Source of the DNA: Methanomassiliicoccaceae archaeon
GTDB taxonomy: Archaea; Thermoplasmatota; Thermoplasmata; Methanomassiliicoccales; Methanomethylophilaceae
Assembly: GCA_003557905.1 (NCBI GenBank)
Contig: PWNH01000010.1
Coordinates: 1 to 62,835, forward strand
Direction: 5' to 3'
Length of the DNA stretch: 62,835 nucleotides
The translations under genes and the position numbers were made by a program. The first letter of the stretch is position 1; the number at the start of each line of letters is the position of its first letter. Positions 52,141 to 60,682 of the stretch are shown here, one piece after another. Below the pieces are notes generated by a model. It saw only the letters and a program-made list of their open reading frames with translations, did not search any database and was not told the DNA's origin.

Positions 52141-52701
52141 TCAGATGACCACTTGGCCGTAATCGTCGGCTATCTTTCGGCTGTAATACCTGTCACAGCT
52201 CTGACAGTACAGGCCCTTCTCCTTGCGTACCAGTGTCTCACGGCAACGGGCGCAGCGTGCCAGGATGACTCCCAAGTGAGGGTCTACGGTGACTACCTGC
52301 AGGGAGGGTTTGGCCTGTGTGACCCTTCCGCGGATTATGTCGTTCTTGCGGAACTCCTTGCTGACATCCTCCGTATAGCCGGGGGATATCTTGGAAACAT
52401 GAATGGTCCCGTACGTCTCTCCGCCCACGCCTCTCTTGACGCCCTCAACGGCAACAACGTCACACGTCGCCATCGTCGGCTTGGTGTCCGCTATCACCGC
52501 GAAAACGATGTCTCCGGGCTTCAGTACGTTGGGGGGGTTTGGGGACTTGACCTTGGCGGTCATCTCGTTGAGGTCCAATTCCAAATCTCCGAATTGGGAT
52601 GCGTAGATCACGCCGTTCTCGTTGTATGTGCCGTCAGCGGCGAGGTACTCTTCCTCCACTGCAACCTCGTCCCCTGGAAGCACTTTCCTTGTATCTGCCA
52701 T
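52141..52701 (-). CDS. csl4: Exosome subunit Csl4
   Basis: Csl4 is the RNA-binding cap of the archaeal exosome. The 186-residue protein has an N-terminal domain (VLPGDEVAVEEEYLAADGTY), a central S1 domain (KPGDIVFAVIADTKPTMA to about 140) and a C-terminal zinc ribbon (CARCRETL and CQSCDRYYSRKIA). ATG 52701 is used; the preceding methylase stops at 52707. The usual archaeal neighbour, a METTL5-like methylase, is directly upstream. Confidence 0.95.
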   Translation of the reverse strand: MADTRKVLPGDEVAVEEEYLAADGTYNENGVIYASQFGDLELDLNEMTAKVKSPNPPNVLKPGDIVFAVIADTKPTMATCDVVAVEGVKRGVGGETYGTIHVSKISPGYTEDVSKEFRKNDIIRGRVTQAKPSLQVVTVDPHLGVILARCARCRETLVRKEKGLYCQSCDRYYSRKIADDYGQVVI

Positions 52702-52706
52702 AAAAA

Positions 52707-53300
52707 TCACCTGATAGCTATCATCACTATTTCGACGGTCCTCTTGGACCGGCTATGGAATGAAAACAAGTGAGGGATATCGTATTTATATTCTTTGTGG
52801 AACCACAGTTCACGACCTTTACTGGCCACATGCCTATCCAGGAAGGGCAGTGTATTGGACATGTGCAGTGAGTAAACACTTGAGGCAGAATCCATGGCCT
52901 TGTCCAGGAAAGCGCGGTCGGCGTTGCGGTTCTGACAGCCGAATGGAGGGTTCATGATGACCGTATCAACTTTGAAACTAACATCTCTCACATCCATGGT
53001 ATGCAATTCAATTTCCGCATCCATCGCCCCACTGTTCACCCTGGCCTGTTCAACCGCTTTCTCCGAGGCATCGATGCCGATGACCCTCTCAGCCCCCAGC
53101 AACCATGCCCCTATGCCCAGTATGCCGCTGCCGCATCCGAGGTCGAGGACGGTCCTGCCGTCGATGGCCCCGTGTCCGAGGGCGGTGTACAGCATATCGG
53201 CGGCGATCGGTGCCGGTGTGGAGTACTGCTCCAGCTCGGCCGAGGGCTCTATGAATGAGGGAATCTTCTGCAATAACATCTCCAGTTCCCTCAATCTCAT
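52707..53300 (-). CDS. METTL5-like N6-adenine RNA methyltransferase
   Basis: The 197-residue protein is a Rossmann methylase with the AdoMet motif VLDLGCGSGILGIGA, an acidic second motif (RVIGIDASEKAVE) and the catalytic NPPF (VIMNPPFGCQNR) of N6-adenine enzymes. METTL5 relatives methylate small-subunit rRNA; archaeal members commonly adjoin csl4, as here. ATG 53300 is preferred over GTG 53312 on the distance to upstream AT-rich boxes. Confidence 0.88.
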   Translation of the reverse strand: MRLRELEMLLQKIPSFIEPSAELEQYSTPAPIAADMLYTALGHGAIDGRTVLDLGCGSGILGIGAWLLGAERVIGIDASEKAVEQARVNSGAMDAEIELHTMDVRDVSFKVDTVIMNPPFGCQNRNADRAFLDKAMDSASSVYSLHMSNTLPFLDRHVASKGRELWFHKEYKYDIPHLFSFHSRSKRTVEIVMIAIR

Positions 53301-53465
53301 GTTCTCAGTCACCCTGAAATACTATGCAGGAGGATATATTCAATCATTTTCGACGGTCCGGTCAGATACGGAGCATACAAATCCTATGAATATCTAATAA
53401 ATGATGATTTTTTCAATTATGACTATCAATTTGTCTAATTATCTTAAATTCATTAGATGTTTGAA

Positions 53466-53526
53466 CAAAAAATTCAAATACTGACATCAGATTCGTGATT
53501 TGAACCGAGTGATACGTGAACACGTA
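53466..53526 (+). promoter_or_regulatory. Promoter region of the glutamate synthase operon with a palindrome
   Basis: The gap before 53555 is strongly AT-rich. A box (ATTCAAATA, 53472-53480) would start transcription near 53502. TACGTG-AA-CACGTA at 53513-53526 is a perfect 6-bp inverted repeat just downstream of that start and about 29 bases before the ATG. It is a candidate operator, for example for a nitrogen-responsive regulator. Confidence 0.5.
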
Positions 53527-53554
53527 AGCATTCGATCATCAAGGATGGATCGAT

Positions 53555-54781
53555 ATGGATCGCGACTACTTGCAACCGGCCACGCTTTCTTATCCGGAGG
53601 CGTCACGCGTCTTCGCCGAGCAGAGCTACGTCGTTGAGATACCTGATTGTCACAAGCCGCGTATGGGCAGCTGCGGTATAGCGGGCTGCATAAACATAGA
53701 CGGCTCATTGATTTCCGGCTCTAAGATAGAGAAGATGATAACCACCATGTCGGAGAGGGAGAACGGTCTCGGCTCCGGTTTCGTGGCCTATGGGCTTTTC
53801 CCCGATTTCGCCGAGGAGTACTGTATGCAGTTCCTCTTCGAGAGCGAGGAGTCCCAGGCCGACACCGAGGAGCTACTCTCCCATTGGGTCTACATGATCA
53901 AGGATGAGAAGGTACCAACCTTCCCCCAGAGGAGCATGACCCCTCCCTTCCCGTTGGTATGGCGTTATTTCGTCAGGCCTAAGAAGGGAACCGAGGTCTA
54001 CATCAGGACCGGGCTCAACGAGGAGGACTACATGGTCCGTTTGGTGATGTCCATAAATGAGACCATCCCCGGATCGTACTGCGTCTCCAGCGGAAAGGAC
54101 ATGGCGGTTTTCAAGGGCTCAGGCTACGCCCGCGAGATAGCGAAGTTCTATGACATCTCACGTTACAAGGGCAATATGTGGTTGTCCCACTCCCGTTTCC
54201 CCACCAACTCTCCGGGTTGGTGGGCGGGGTCCCATCCGATAAGCATCCTTGATTGGAGCGTCTGCCACAATGGTGAGATCACATCATATGGTGTGAACAG
54301 GAAGCTGGTGGAGATGGCGGGGTACAAGTGCACCCTGCTCACCGACTCCGAGGTCGTGACATATCTTTGGGATCTTATGGTAAGGAGGCACCGCCTTCCG
54401 GTCACGGCCACCGCCTTCGCGATGGCACCGTGGTACTACAAGGACATCGAACGGCTGCCCGACAACGAGCGCCGCCTGGCCAATCAGTTGCGTATAACAT
54501 ACAAGGAGGCATTCCTGAACGGCCCCTTCAGCATCCTGGTCGGACGTAGTGACCCTGTGACCATGATAGCCCTCGCGGACCGTAAGAAGCTGAGGCCCTT
54601 GGTGATGGGCGTTTCCGCGGACGGAAACTCCGTTTACGCTGCCAGCGAGGAGTGTGCCATCAAGTCGGTTCAAGGCGATGCCGAGATATGGGCGACAAAG
54701 GCCGGCAACCCCGCCATCGTTAAGGTGGGCGAGGGTATTGTGCGCCGTGGTACAGAGGCACCATTCCTGGGGGCGATCTGA
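53555..54781 (+). CDS. Glutamate synthase, amidotransferase subunit (archaeal GltB1)
   Basis: The 408-residue protein is a class II glutamine amidotransferase that releases ammonia from glutamine. The nucleophile is Cys40 in MGSCGIAGCINIDG, so a 39-residue propeptide would be removed. Later elements are LSHSRFPTNSPGWWAG, CHNGEITSYGVNRK and SDSEV-like LLTDSEVVTYLWD. The large archaeal enzyme is divided into three genes, of which this is the first; the next starts within its stop codon. ATG 53555 is the first start in the frame; an ATG at 53663 (MGSCG) would leave only two residues before the Cys. Confidence 0.9.
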   Translation: MDRDYLQPATLSYPEASRVFAEQSYVVEIPDCHKPRMGSCGIAGCINIDGSLISGSKIEKMITTMSERENGLGSGFVAYGLFPDFAEEYCMQFLFESEESQADTEELLSHWVYMIKDEKVPTFPQRSMTPPFPLVWRYFVRPKKGTEVYIRTGLNEEDYMVRLVMSINETIPGSYCVSSGKDMAVFKGSGYAREIAKFYDISRYKGNMWLSHSRFPTNSPGWWAGSHPISILDWSVCHNGEITSYGVNRKLVEMAGYKCTLLTDSEVVTYLWDLMVRRHRLPVTATAFAMAPWYYKDIERLPDNERRLANQLRITYKEAFLNGPFSILVGRSDPVTMIALADRKKLRPLVMGVSADGNSVYAASEECAIKSVQGDAEIWATKAGNPAIVKVGEGIVRRGTEAPFLGAI

Positions 54782-56295
54782 TGAAGTCCATCATGACCAT
54801 TCCTGAGAAGTACCGCCCCATCATCGACCATGAGGCCTGCATACGTTGCAAGAAGTGCATCAAGGCCTGCAGCTACGGCGCTTTGGAGTTCAAGGACGAC
54901 AAGGTCAAGGTGGGTAAGGGCTGCGTCGCCTGTGTGCGCTGCGTCTTCGAATGCCCCACCGATGCCATCATAGTCAACGAGCTGCCCAAGCAGTTCGCAC
55001 CTCACGCGGTCTTCAGCCCCGAGATACGTCGCAGTCTGATATCGCAGGCCAACTCTGGAGGCGTCCTCCTATCATCCTGCGGGGCCAACGCGGAGTATAT
55101 GGACATATTCAACGACATACTGCTGGATGCGGCGCAGGTCACCAACCCATCCATCGACCCTCTGCGAGAGCCGGTGGAGACCAAGACCTATCTCGGACGT
55201 CGTCCCGGAAAGGTGGTCGTGGACGAGAACGGCAAGATCGATCTCGATGCCAGCGAGACTCCCATAGTGATAATGGACATGCCGATAATGATAGGCCACA
55301 TATCATTGGGGTCGATCAGCTACAACGCCCAGGCGGCCCTGTTCCGGGCGGCCACCCAATTGAACATATTGGCTGGCACCGGGGAGGGAGGTCTGCACAA
55401 TGACTTCTACCCGATGGCCAAGAATCTGTGTGCCGAGGTGGCCAGCGGTCGTTTCGGTGTCACCAGCCATTACCTCAAGGAGGTCAGCTGTGTGGACATC
55501 AAGATAGGACAGGGCGCGAAGCCCGGTCACGGCGGCCATCTGCCCGGTGAGAAGGTTCAGAAGCTGATATCGGAGACCCGTATGATACCATTGGGCACCG
55601 ATGCGTTGTCCCCATATCCTCATCACGACATCTACAGCATAGAGGACCTGCAACAGCTCATTTCAGTGTTGAAGGAGTCGACGGAGTACAAGGTACCGGT
55701 CGGTGTTAAGATCGCCGCCGTCCACAATGTCGGCGCCATAGCATCCGGCATTGTGCGCGCCGGTGCCGATTTCCTCACCATAGACGGTCTGAGGGGAGGC
55801 ACGGGATCGGCGCCGAGGGTCATCAGGGACCATGCTGGTATGCCCATCGAGATCGCGGTGTCCGCCGTGGACCAACGTCTGGAGCAGGAAGGCCTTCGTG
55901 ACAAGGTCACCCTCTGCGCCTCGGGAAGCATAAGGACCGCCGCCGATATGATCAAGTGCATAGCCCTTGGAGCTGACGTCGTCGGCGTCTGCACTTCAGC
56001 CATGATAGCCATGGGCTGTACGGTTTGCCAACAGTGCCACCGCGGTGCCTGTTCGTGGGGCATAGCGACACAGAAGCCGGAGTTGACCTCGCGTCTGGAC
56101 ATAGACATAGCCACTCAGCGCATAGTGAACATGTTCCACGCCTGGAACGAGGAACTCAAGGAGATCCTGGGGGCGATGGGCATCGATTCAGTGGAGAGTC
56201 TGGTCGGCAACCGTGACCGTCTACGCTACATCGGACCCAATCCCCGCATAGCCGAGATATTGGACGTCAAGCATTCCGGGGAGGGATGGGGATGA
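54781..56295 (+). CDS. Glutamate synthase, FMN synthase subunit with ferredoxin domain (GltB2)
   Basis: The 504-residue subunit carries an N-terminal ferredoxin domain with two 4Fe-4S motifs (C20-C30 and C48-C58) fused to the FMN barrel. The barrel has ISLGSISYNAQAALFRAA, GTGEGGLHNDFYP, GQGAKPGHGGHLPG, DGLRGGTGSAPRVIRD and a cluster-binding Cys region (CTVCQQCHRGACSWGIAT). It reduces 2-oxoglutarate plus ammonia to glutamate, taking electrons from ferredoxin or another small carrier. It overlaps both flanking glutamate synthase genes. Confidence 0.94.
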   Translation: MKSIMTIPEKYRPIIDHEACIRCKKCIKACSYGALEFKDDKVKVGKGCVACVRCVFECPTDAIIVNELPKQFAPHAVFSPEIRRSLISQANSGGVLLSSCGANAEYMDIFNDILLDAAQVTNPSIDPLREPVETKTYLGRRPGKVVVDENGKIDLDASETPIVIMDMPIMIGHISLGSISYNAQAALFRAATQLNILAGTGEGGLHNDFYPMAKNLCAEVASGRFGVTSHYLKEVSCVDIKIGQGAKPGHGGHLPGEKVQKLISETRMIPLGTDALSPYPHHDIYSIEDLQQLISVLKESTEYKVPVGVKIAAVHNVGAIASGIVRAGADFLTIDGLRGGTGSAPRVIRDHAGMPIEIAVSAVDQRLEQEGLRDKVTLCASGSIRTAADMIKCIALGADVVGVCTSAMIAMGCTVCQQCHRGACSWGIATQKPELTSRLDIDIATQRIVNMFHAWNEELKEILGAMGIDSVESLVGNRDRLRYIGPNPRIAEILDVKHSGEGWG

Positions 56296-57068
56296 GCAAG
56301 GAGGTTGAGACCATGATGATAGATGCTGGACAGCGGAATGATTTGGGACACCCCCTCGACTACCGCGAGCTAAACCGTCTCATACGGGAGGCGATATGCG
56401 CAGGCGAGGAGAGGTTGGTCCTAATGAACGTCATAGGTCAGAGGTACATCGCCTCCGCCACATCCAACCCCAACACGAGGATTGAGATACACGGAACACC
56501 CGGCAACGACCTCGGAGCCTTCCTGAACGGCGGCACCATCGAGGTCTTCGGGAACGCTCAGGACGTCACCGCCAACACCATGAACGATGGTATGATAATC
56601 GTCCATGGCAACTCCGGAGACATAACCGGTCTGGCAGCTCGAGGGGGGACCCTCCTGGTCAAGGGCAACTCCGGATACCGCGTCGGCATCCACATCAAGG
56701 AGTTCGAAGGGATAGGCGTTAAGCTGGTCATCGGCGGTTTCGTCAATGATTATCTCGGTGAGTACATGGCCGGAGGTACGATACTCATCCTCGGCCAAGG
56801 GGTGGAAGGATCGCCCGTCGGTCTTCATGTCGGAGCGGGCATGCATGGCGGCCGGATATACGTCCGTGGCCCGGTGGAGAAGCATCAGCTGGGTCCCGGG
56901 GCCTGTCTGGCGGAAATGACCGAGAAGGACTTGGAGATCGTGGGCTCATTGATCGACCAGTATGAGAAGGCCTTCGGTGTGGAGATAGACCGTTCGACCG
57001 GGTTCAGCAAGATCATACCGCTGGACAGCCGGCCCTTCCGCGGCCACTACGACAGCACCACGATCTGA
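56292..57068 (+). CDS. Glutamate synthase, GXGXG subunit (GltB3)
   Basis: The 258-residue protein is the right-handed beta-helix (GXGXG) domain, which has a structural role in the enzyme. Repeats with glycine spacing are visible: GTPGNDLGAFLNGG, GNAQDVTANTMNDG, GNSGDITGLAARGG, GNSGYRVGIH and VGAGMHGGRIYVRGP. ATG 56292 overlaps the stop of the synthase subunit. It ends the operon. Confidence 0.93.
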   Translation: MSKEVETMMIDAGQRNDLGHPLDYRELNRLIREAICAGEERLVLMNVIGQRYIASATSNPNTRIEIHGTPGNDLGAFLNGGTIEVFGNAQDVTANTMNDGMIIVHGNSGDITGLAARGGTLLVKGNSGYRVGIHIKEFEGIGVKLVIGGFVNDYLGEYMAGGTILILGQGVEGSPVGLHVGAGMHGGRIYVRGPVEKHQLGPGACLAEMTEKDLEIVGSLIDQYEKAFGVEIDRSTGFSKIIPLDSRPFRGHYDSTTI

Positions 57069-57104
57069 GGGAACACCGTCATCCTTTCGAAAACCATTTC
57101 ATAT

Positions 57105-57153
57105 TTATTATAAAGAAAAAAAGTAAAAGATTTGGTAAGATGGGGCGGACCCC
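57105..57153 (-). terminator. Hairpin and T-rich run after the minus-strand glutamate-synthase-like gene
   Basis: GGGG-CGGA-CCCC at 57142-57153 lies just after the stop codon at 57155. On the minus strand it is followed by a run of T (57114-57120, with more T residues on both sides). It serves the 57155-58759 gene. Confidence 0.5.
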
Positions 57154-57154
57154 T

Positions 57155-58759
57155 TCAGAGCAGACTCTCCATCACCCGCGCCGCGCGCTGGTCGATGGTC
57201 TCGATACCACTGACCTTGGCCGCATACTCGGTCAGGGTGTTTATGTCCGACCTCTCTATGCAGTCGAGACGGAACTTGCGGGCTCCGGCCATCAGCTGCT
57301 TCAGACCTTCGACCAACCTCTCGCTGAAATAGGTGTACAGACCGACAGCACCCCAGGGGATGTCGGTTCCGACCTCCAGGTCAGGGAACTTGGACTGCAG
57401 GTGCTCCTGGGCGATGAAGAACTGCTTGGGGGTGTCACCGTAGAGGGCCTGGAAGTTGGTGGGTAGTTTACCCTGCTCAGCCAGCTCGATGAAGAAATCG
57501 CTCTTCATCACCGCTAGCAACGGACTTCTGGCCATTGCTATCGATTTTACCAACGGACCATCCCCGAGGTCGCTCCAGGCCATTGCCTTGTACATCTGTG
57601 TCTCGTTCAGGAATCCTCCGGCGAAAGACAGATCCGGGATGTGGCGCCCCTTCTTCTTCAGTATCTCGGCGCACTGCATGACCTGGGCGATCAGGTGTAT
57701 GGTCGGGGTACTCATCTCGTTCATCATAGGAACGGGGCTCATGCCGGTGCCTCCCCCGGCACCATCGAAGGTCAGAAGGTCCACTTTGGCATCAGAAGCA
57801 GCCGACATCGTGAAGGCCACGACCTCAGGCCGGTAGGCTCCGGTCTTCAGGAACATGTTCTTGGCGCCCATGGAGCGGAACTGGTCGACCTCCTCCAGGA
57901 ATCCGTCCAAGGTGGGGAATCCGACACGGCTGTGCCTCTCGAAGCTGCGGAAAAGGCCATCGTTGAAGGCCTGCTGTACATTGGGGTCCTCAGGGTCCGG
58001 AAGGACCAGATATCCGCGGGCTTTGAGTTCGAGAGCCCTCTCAAGACTGTGAAGCCTGACCTCGCCACCTATCGCCTTGGCTCCTTGGCCCCATTTCCTC
58101 TCCAGTGCATCCACTTCCAACTTGGACATGGCGTACTCCTCGACGTTCCCACGACCATCCTCTATGTTGGTCTGTAGGACCACATGCCCATGCTCTCCGT
58201 CCCAAAGGTCGGTGAAGGACTTGACGCGGAACTCCAGGTCAGGCGAGTGCTGGACGTTGCCGTTGGAATACACCGCATCAGAGTCCATGCCGCACACGTT
58301 CTCGCCGATTATGTGTATCACACCGCTGAGGGCGGCACCCTTGGCCATCCCCTCCCAGTGTCTCTTGGCGACCGCTGTTGACCCCATTCCTGCGATGTGG
58401 AGGGGGATCTTCATCTTGATAGGTCTCTTTGAACGGGAACCAACCACGGTGGAGACATCGGCATTCTCAAAGAACGCCTTGTCAGGGTCGGCCTCAATAC
58501 CTTTCGTATCCAGCAGTTCGGCCATCAACTGGAAGTGTGACCAGTCAAGGAAGTAGTCCTTGTTGGCTCCAGCGGTGCTCCTGCCGAAGTGCTCCGGGCT
58601 GGGGTAAAGGACCTCCCTGCCGCGGAAGGCCGATTTCCCAACCTCGCAAAGAACGTTGCATCTCTCGAGACAAAGCGGACACATGCCGTTTATGGGGGCT
58701 ATGTCCTTGACCCTGGTGTTGGTGCCAGTGGTCGATCTTGAGTTTTCTATACAATACAT
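57155..58759 (-). CDS. FMN-dependent glutamate-synthase-like protein with N-terminal Cys motif
   Basis: The 534-residue protein has the FMN barrel of glutamate synthase (MKIPLHIAGMGSTAVAKRHW, GQGAKAIGGEVRL, LLTFDGAGGGTGMSPVPMMN, DLSFAGGFLNETQMYKAM) but differs from the three-gene enzyme next door. There is no fused ferredoxin or GXGXG domain. The N-terminus instead has C27, C30, C34 and C38 (MCPLCLERCNVLCEVG), a possible Fe-S site. Relatives include N-methylglutamate synthase subunits and uncharacterised archaeal proteins; the substrate is unknown. ATG 58759 has GGGTGG upstream. It is convergent with the glutamate synthase operon. Confidence 0.85.
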   Translation of the reverse strand: MYCIENSRSTTGTNTRVKDIAPINGMCPLCLERCNVLCEVGKSAFRGREVLYPSPEHFGRSTAGANKDYFLDWSHFQLMAELLDTKGIEADPDKAFFENADVSTVVGSRSKRPIKMKIPLHIAGMGSTAVAKRHWEGMAKGAALSGVIHIIGENVCGMDSDAVYSNGNVQHSPDLEFRVKSFTDLWDGEHGHVVLQTNIEDGRGNVEEYAMSKLEVDALERKWGQGAKAIGGEVRLHSLERALELKARGYLVLPDPEDPNVQQAFNDGLFRSFERHSRVGFPTLDGFLEEVDQFRSMGAKNMFLKTGAYRPEVVAFTMSAASDAKVDLLTFDGAGGGTGMSPVPMMNEMSTPTIHLIAQVMQCAEILKKKGRHIPDLSFAGGFLNETQMYKAMAWSDLGDGPLVKSIAMARSPLLAVMKSDFFIELAEQGKLPTNFQALYGDTPKQFFIAQEHLQSKFPDLEVGTDIPWGAVGLYTYFSERLVEGLKQLMAGARKFRLDCIERSDINTLTEYAAKVSGIETIDQRAARVMESLL

Positions 58760-58880
58760 AAATGCCACCCGATTTTTCTAAGGTTGAATGTCAGAATCGT
58801 ATATTAAGCATAGGGCTCTTTGGATGGTCGGTAGATAAGACATCTTGACATTTGTGCAAAGAAACGACAAAAAAATGAAC

Positions 58881-58905
58881 AAAAGGGTGAGTGACCGACT
58901 CACTC
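58881..58905 (-). terminator. Hairpin overlapping the stop of the G3E GTPase gene
   Basis: GTGAGT-GACCG-ACTCAC (58887-58903) is a perfect 6-bp stem that includes the stop codon at 58900-58902. On the minus strand it is followed by CCCTTTTGTTCATTTTTTTG, a terminator-like T run. Confidence 0.55.
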
Positions 58906-59988
58906 GAAAAGGTAATGGGAGGGTGACTCCGGTCGGGGGGAGAAACAGGACTCGGTCTCGAGCTCGACCTGCAAAGAGTGTTTGCTAGCCATCTCAGCGA
59001 CGATTTCCCTCATGACCTTCTCCAAGCGGTTGGGGGGAGACTCGACCCTGGCATTCAAGACCATCTTGCCAGTCCCTTTGAAGTACCTTGAACCGTGGAT
59101 CCCGTCCACCTGCATCGATTCCTGCACAAGTGACATCTTCGCCGCCGCCTGCTCCGAGCTGAGCACCATCTTCACATGCGCTATAGACCGGGGCTCATAC
59201 TGCTTGGCCACTGATTTCATGGTGTCACTTATGAGCGCATACATGTCCACCCGTTCATCGCTGCTAACCGCGTAGGTGCTGGAGTACCAACCCAGTTTGG
59301 CCTTCTCGAAAGCGAATTTCCTGTTCTCGTCACCCACGGGCATCTTATCGCTGTGCCGGTCGGACAACAGCAACGATAGGATGTCATCAAGGTTGCGTAG
59401 GTCCAGAGAAGATGTGACGATGACCTCGGCATCGGGGGCGGTACGTCCCAACTCCTCCATTATCGCCCTCATCTGGTCCTCGTTGACCCGGTCGGCCTTG
59501 GAGAGGATCACCACTTCAGCCTCACGGAGCTGATGGGAGGGTATAAGGCCCTCCTTCTCCACACCGTCGAGATGGGATAAGGCCCTGAGGCAATCGACCA
59601 CCACGCATAGGGGTGCAACGTTGAATTCGTCGGGGTAGAGGCTCTTCAGCGGTGCGACCACCGATGCCAGGATGTTTGTGGATGTGCCGATGGGCTCAGC
59701 GATGATTATGTCCGGCCTCCCCATGGAGACCAATGAGCGTGCGTTGTGAACGAACTCATCGAAATTGGCGCAGAAACAGCCCCCCAGGACCTCTTGGACA
59801 TCGAAACCGGAATCCTTGGTGTATTCGGTGTCGACAAGCACGTCCCCCTGGTCGTTGGTGATGATGGCCACGGATTTGTCGTGCCTCTCCCTCATCGCCT
59901 TGGCGAGATTGACTGCCAGTGTTGTCTTGCCCGCTCCCAGGAAACCACCCAGGATGAGGAACCTAGTAGGCTCTCCGTTGGCGCTCAT
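58900..59988 (-). CDS. G3E (CobW/COG0523) GTPase
   Basis: The 362-residue P-loop GTPase has the Walker A motif LGGFLGAGKTTLAVN, a GGCFCANFDEF element corresponding to the metal-binding GCxCC of the family (here C71 and C73 only), DIIIAEPIGTSTN and LSKADRV in place of NKxD. Such proteins insert or traffic metals, or help cobalamin enzymes. A metallochaperone role for a methyltransferase, hydrogenase or cobalt/zinc enzyme is possible. It follows the Cys-rich regulator by 26 bases in an apparent two-gene operon that ends in a hairpin. Confidence 0.85.
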   Translation of the reverse strand: MSANGEPTRFLILGGFLGAGKTTLAVNLAKAMRERHDKSVAIITNDQGDVLVDTEYTKDSGFDVQEVLGGCFCANFDEFVHNARSLVSMGRPDIIIAEPIGTSTNILASVVAPLKSLYPDEFNVAPLCVVVDCLRALSHLDGVEKEGLIPSHQLREAEVVILSKADRVNEDQMRAIMEELGRTAPDAEVIVTSSLDLRNLDDILSLLLSDRHSDKMPVGDENRKFAFEKAKLGWYSSTYAVSSDERVDMYALISDTMKSVAKQYEPRSIAHVKMVLSSEQAAAKMSLVQESMQVDGIHGSRYFKGTGKMVLNARVESPPNRLEKVMREIVAEMASKHSLQVELETESCFSPRPESPSHYLFE

Positions 59989-60014
59989 GTCAGGGGAGAG
60001 TGCTGACCTCGGTA

Positions 60015-60647
60015 TTATTGTTTCCCCGTTGGATTCAGGGTTATGATGTTGCGGCGGCGGAGGAAATGGCAGGTCTCGCAGGGGATGGCGATCTCACACA
60101 CCTCCCCGGCCGCCATGTGCCTCATGGCGAGGATTGACGCCAGGTCTAGAGGACGGAAAGGAGCATGGCGCGAGTTCCTCTCCAATGTCTGGGCCTCGCG
60201 ATCGTCCATCCCGATCTCAAGACCTCCACTCTCCAAGGACCTGACGCAATTGTCCGCTTCATCATCCTGACAGGAGTCGCATCTCAGTCCCACGTCAGCC
60301 ACGGCGCCGAACAGTCCCGCCAACGGGTCCACGACGAATATCCTGCCTCCCGCCCCGACCGCCAGATAGACGGCGTTGCGATTGGCGGGGCCGATGTACT
60401 CCATGCGTGTACCGCGCACCTTCTCCTCTTCCTTGACATCCCAAAAGTCACGGAGATGATTGTTGAGCTGATAGACCAGCTGCGGGTATTTGATTCCCAG
60501 GGAGTCGGCCATGGCCTGCTTTGTGACCGGCTCGTGATACGCGGAACGGAACAATTCTACGAGAATTTCCTGCCTCATCGCATGGTCGGAGATCGCGGTG
60601 TAGGTCGCGGGGTCTAGGAAGACTATCTCCATCCTACAGCTGTCCAT
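60015..60647 (-). CDS. Winged-helix regulator with C-terminal Cys clusters
   Basis: The 210-residue protein has a winged-helix DNA-binding region (about residues 25-85, with PVTKQAMADSLGIKYPQLVY) and a C-terminal part with C123, C126, C134 and C184, C190, C193 (CDSCQDDEADNC, CEIAIPCETC). These Cys groups could bind a metal or an Fe-S cluster and make it a metal or redox sensor. ATG 60647 lies about 27 bases from a minus-strand TTATTAAT box, so a leaderless message is likely; ATG 60632 is an alternative. The downstream G3E GTPase may be its target. Confidence 0.72.
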   Translation of the reverse strand: MDSCRMEIVFLDPATYTAISDHAMRQEILVELFRSAYHEPVTKQAMADSLGIKYPQLVYQLNNHLRDFWDVKEEEKVRGTRMEYIGPANRNAVYLAVGAGGRIFVVDPLAGLFGAVADVGLRCDSCQDDEADNCVRSLESGGLEIGMDDREAQTLERNSRHAPFRPLDLASILAMRHMAAGEVCEIAIPCETCHFLRRRNIITLNPTGKQ

Positions 60648-60682
60648 GACTTGAAAATGAGGAAACTGCATTAATAAAGTTT

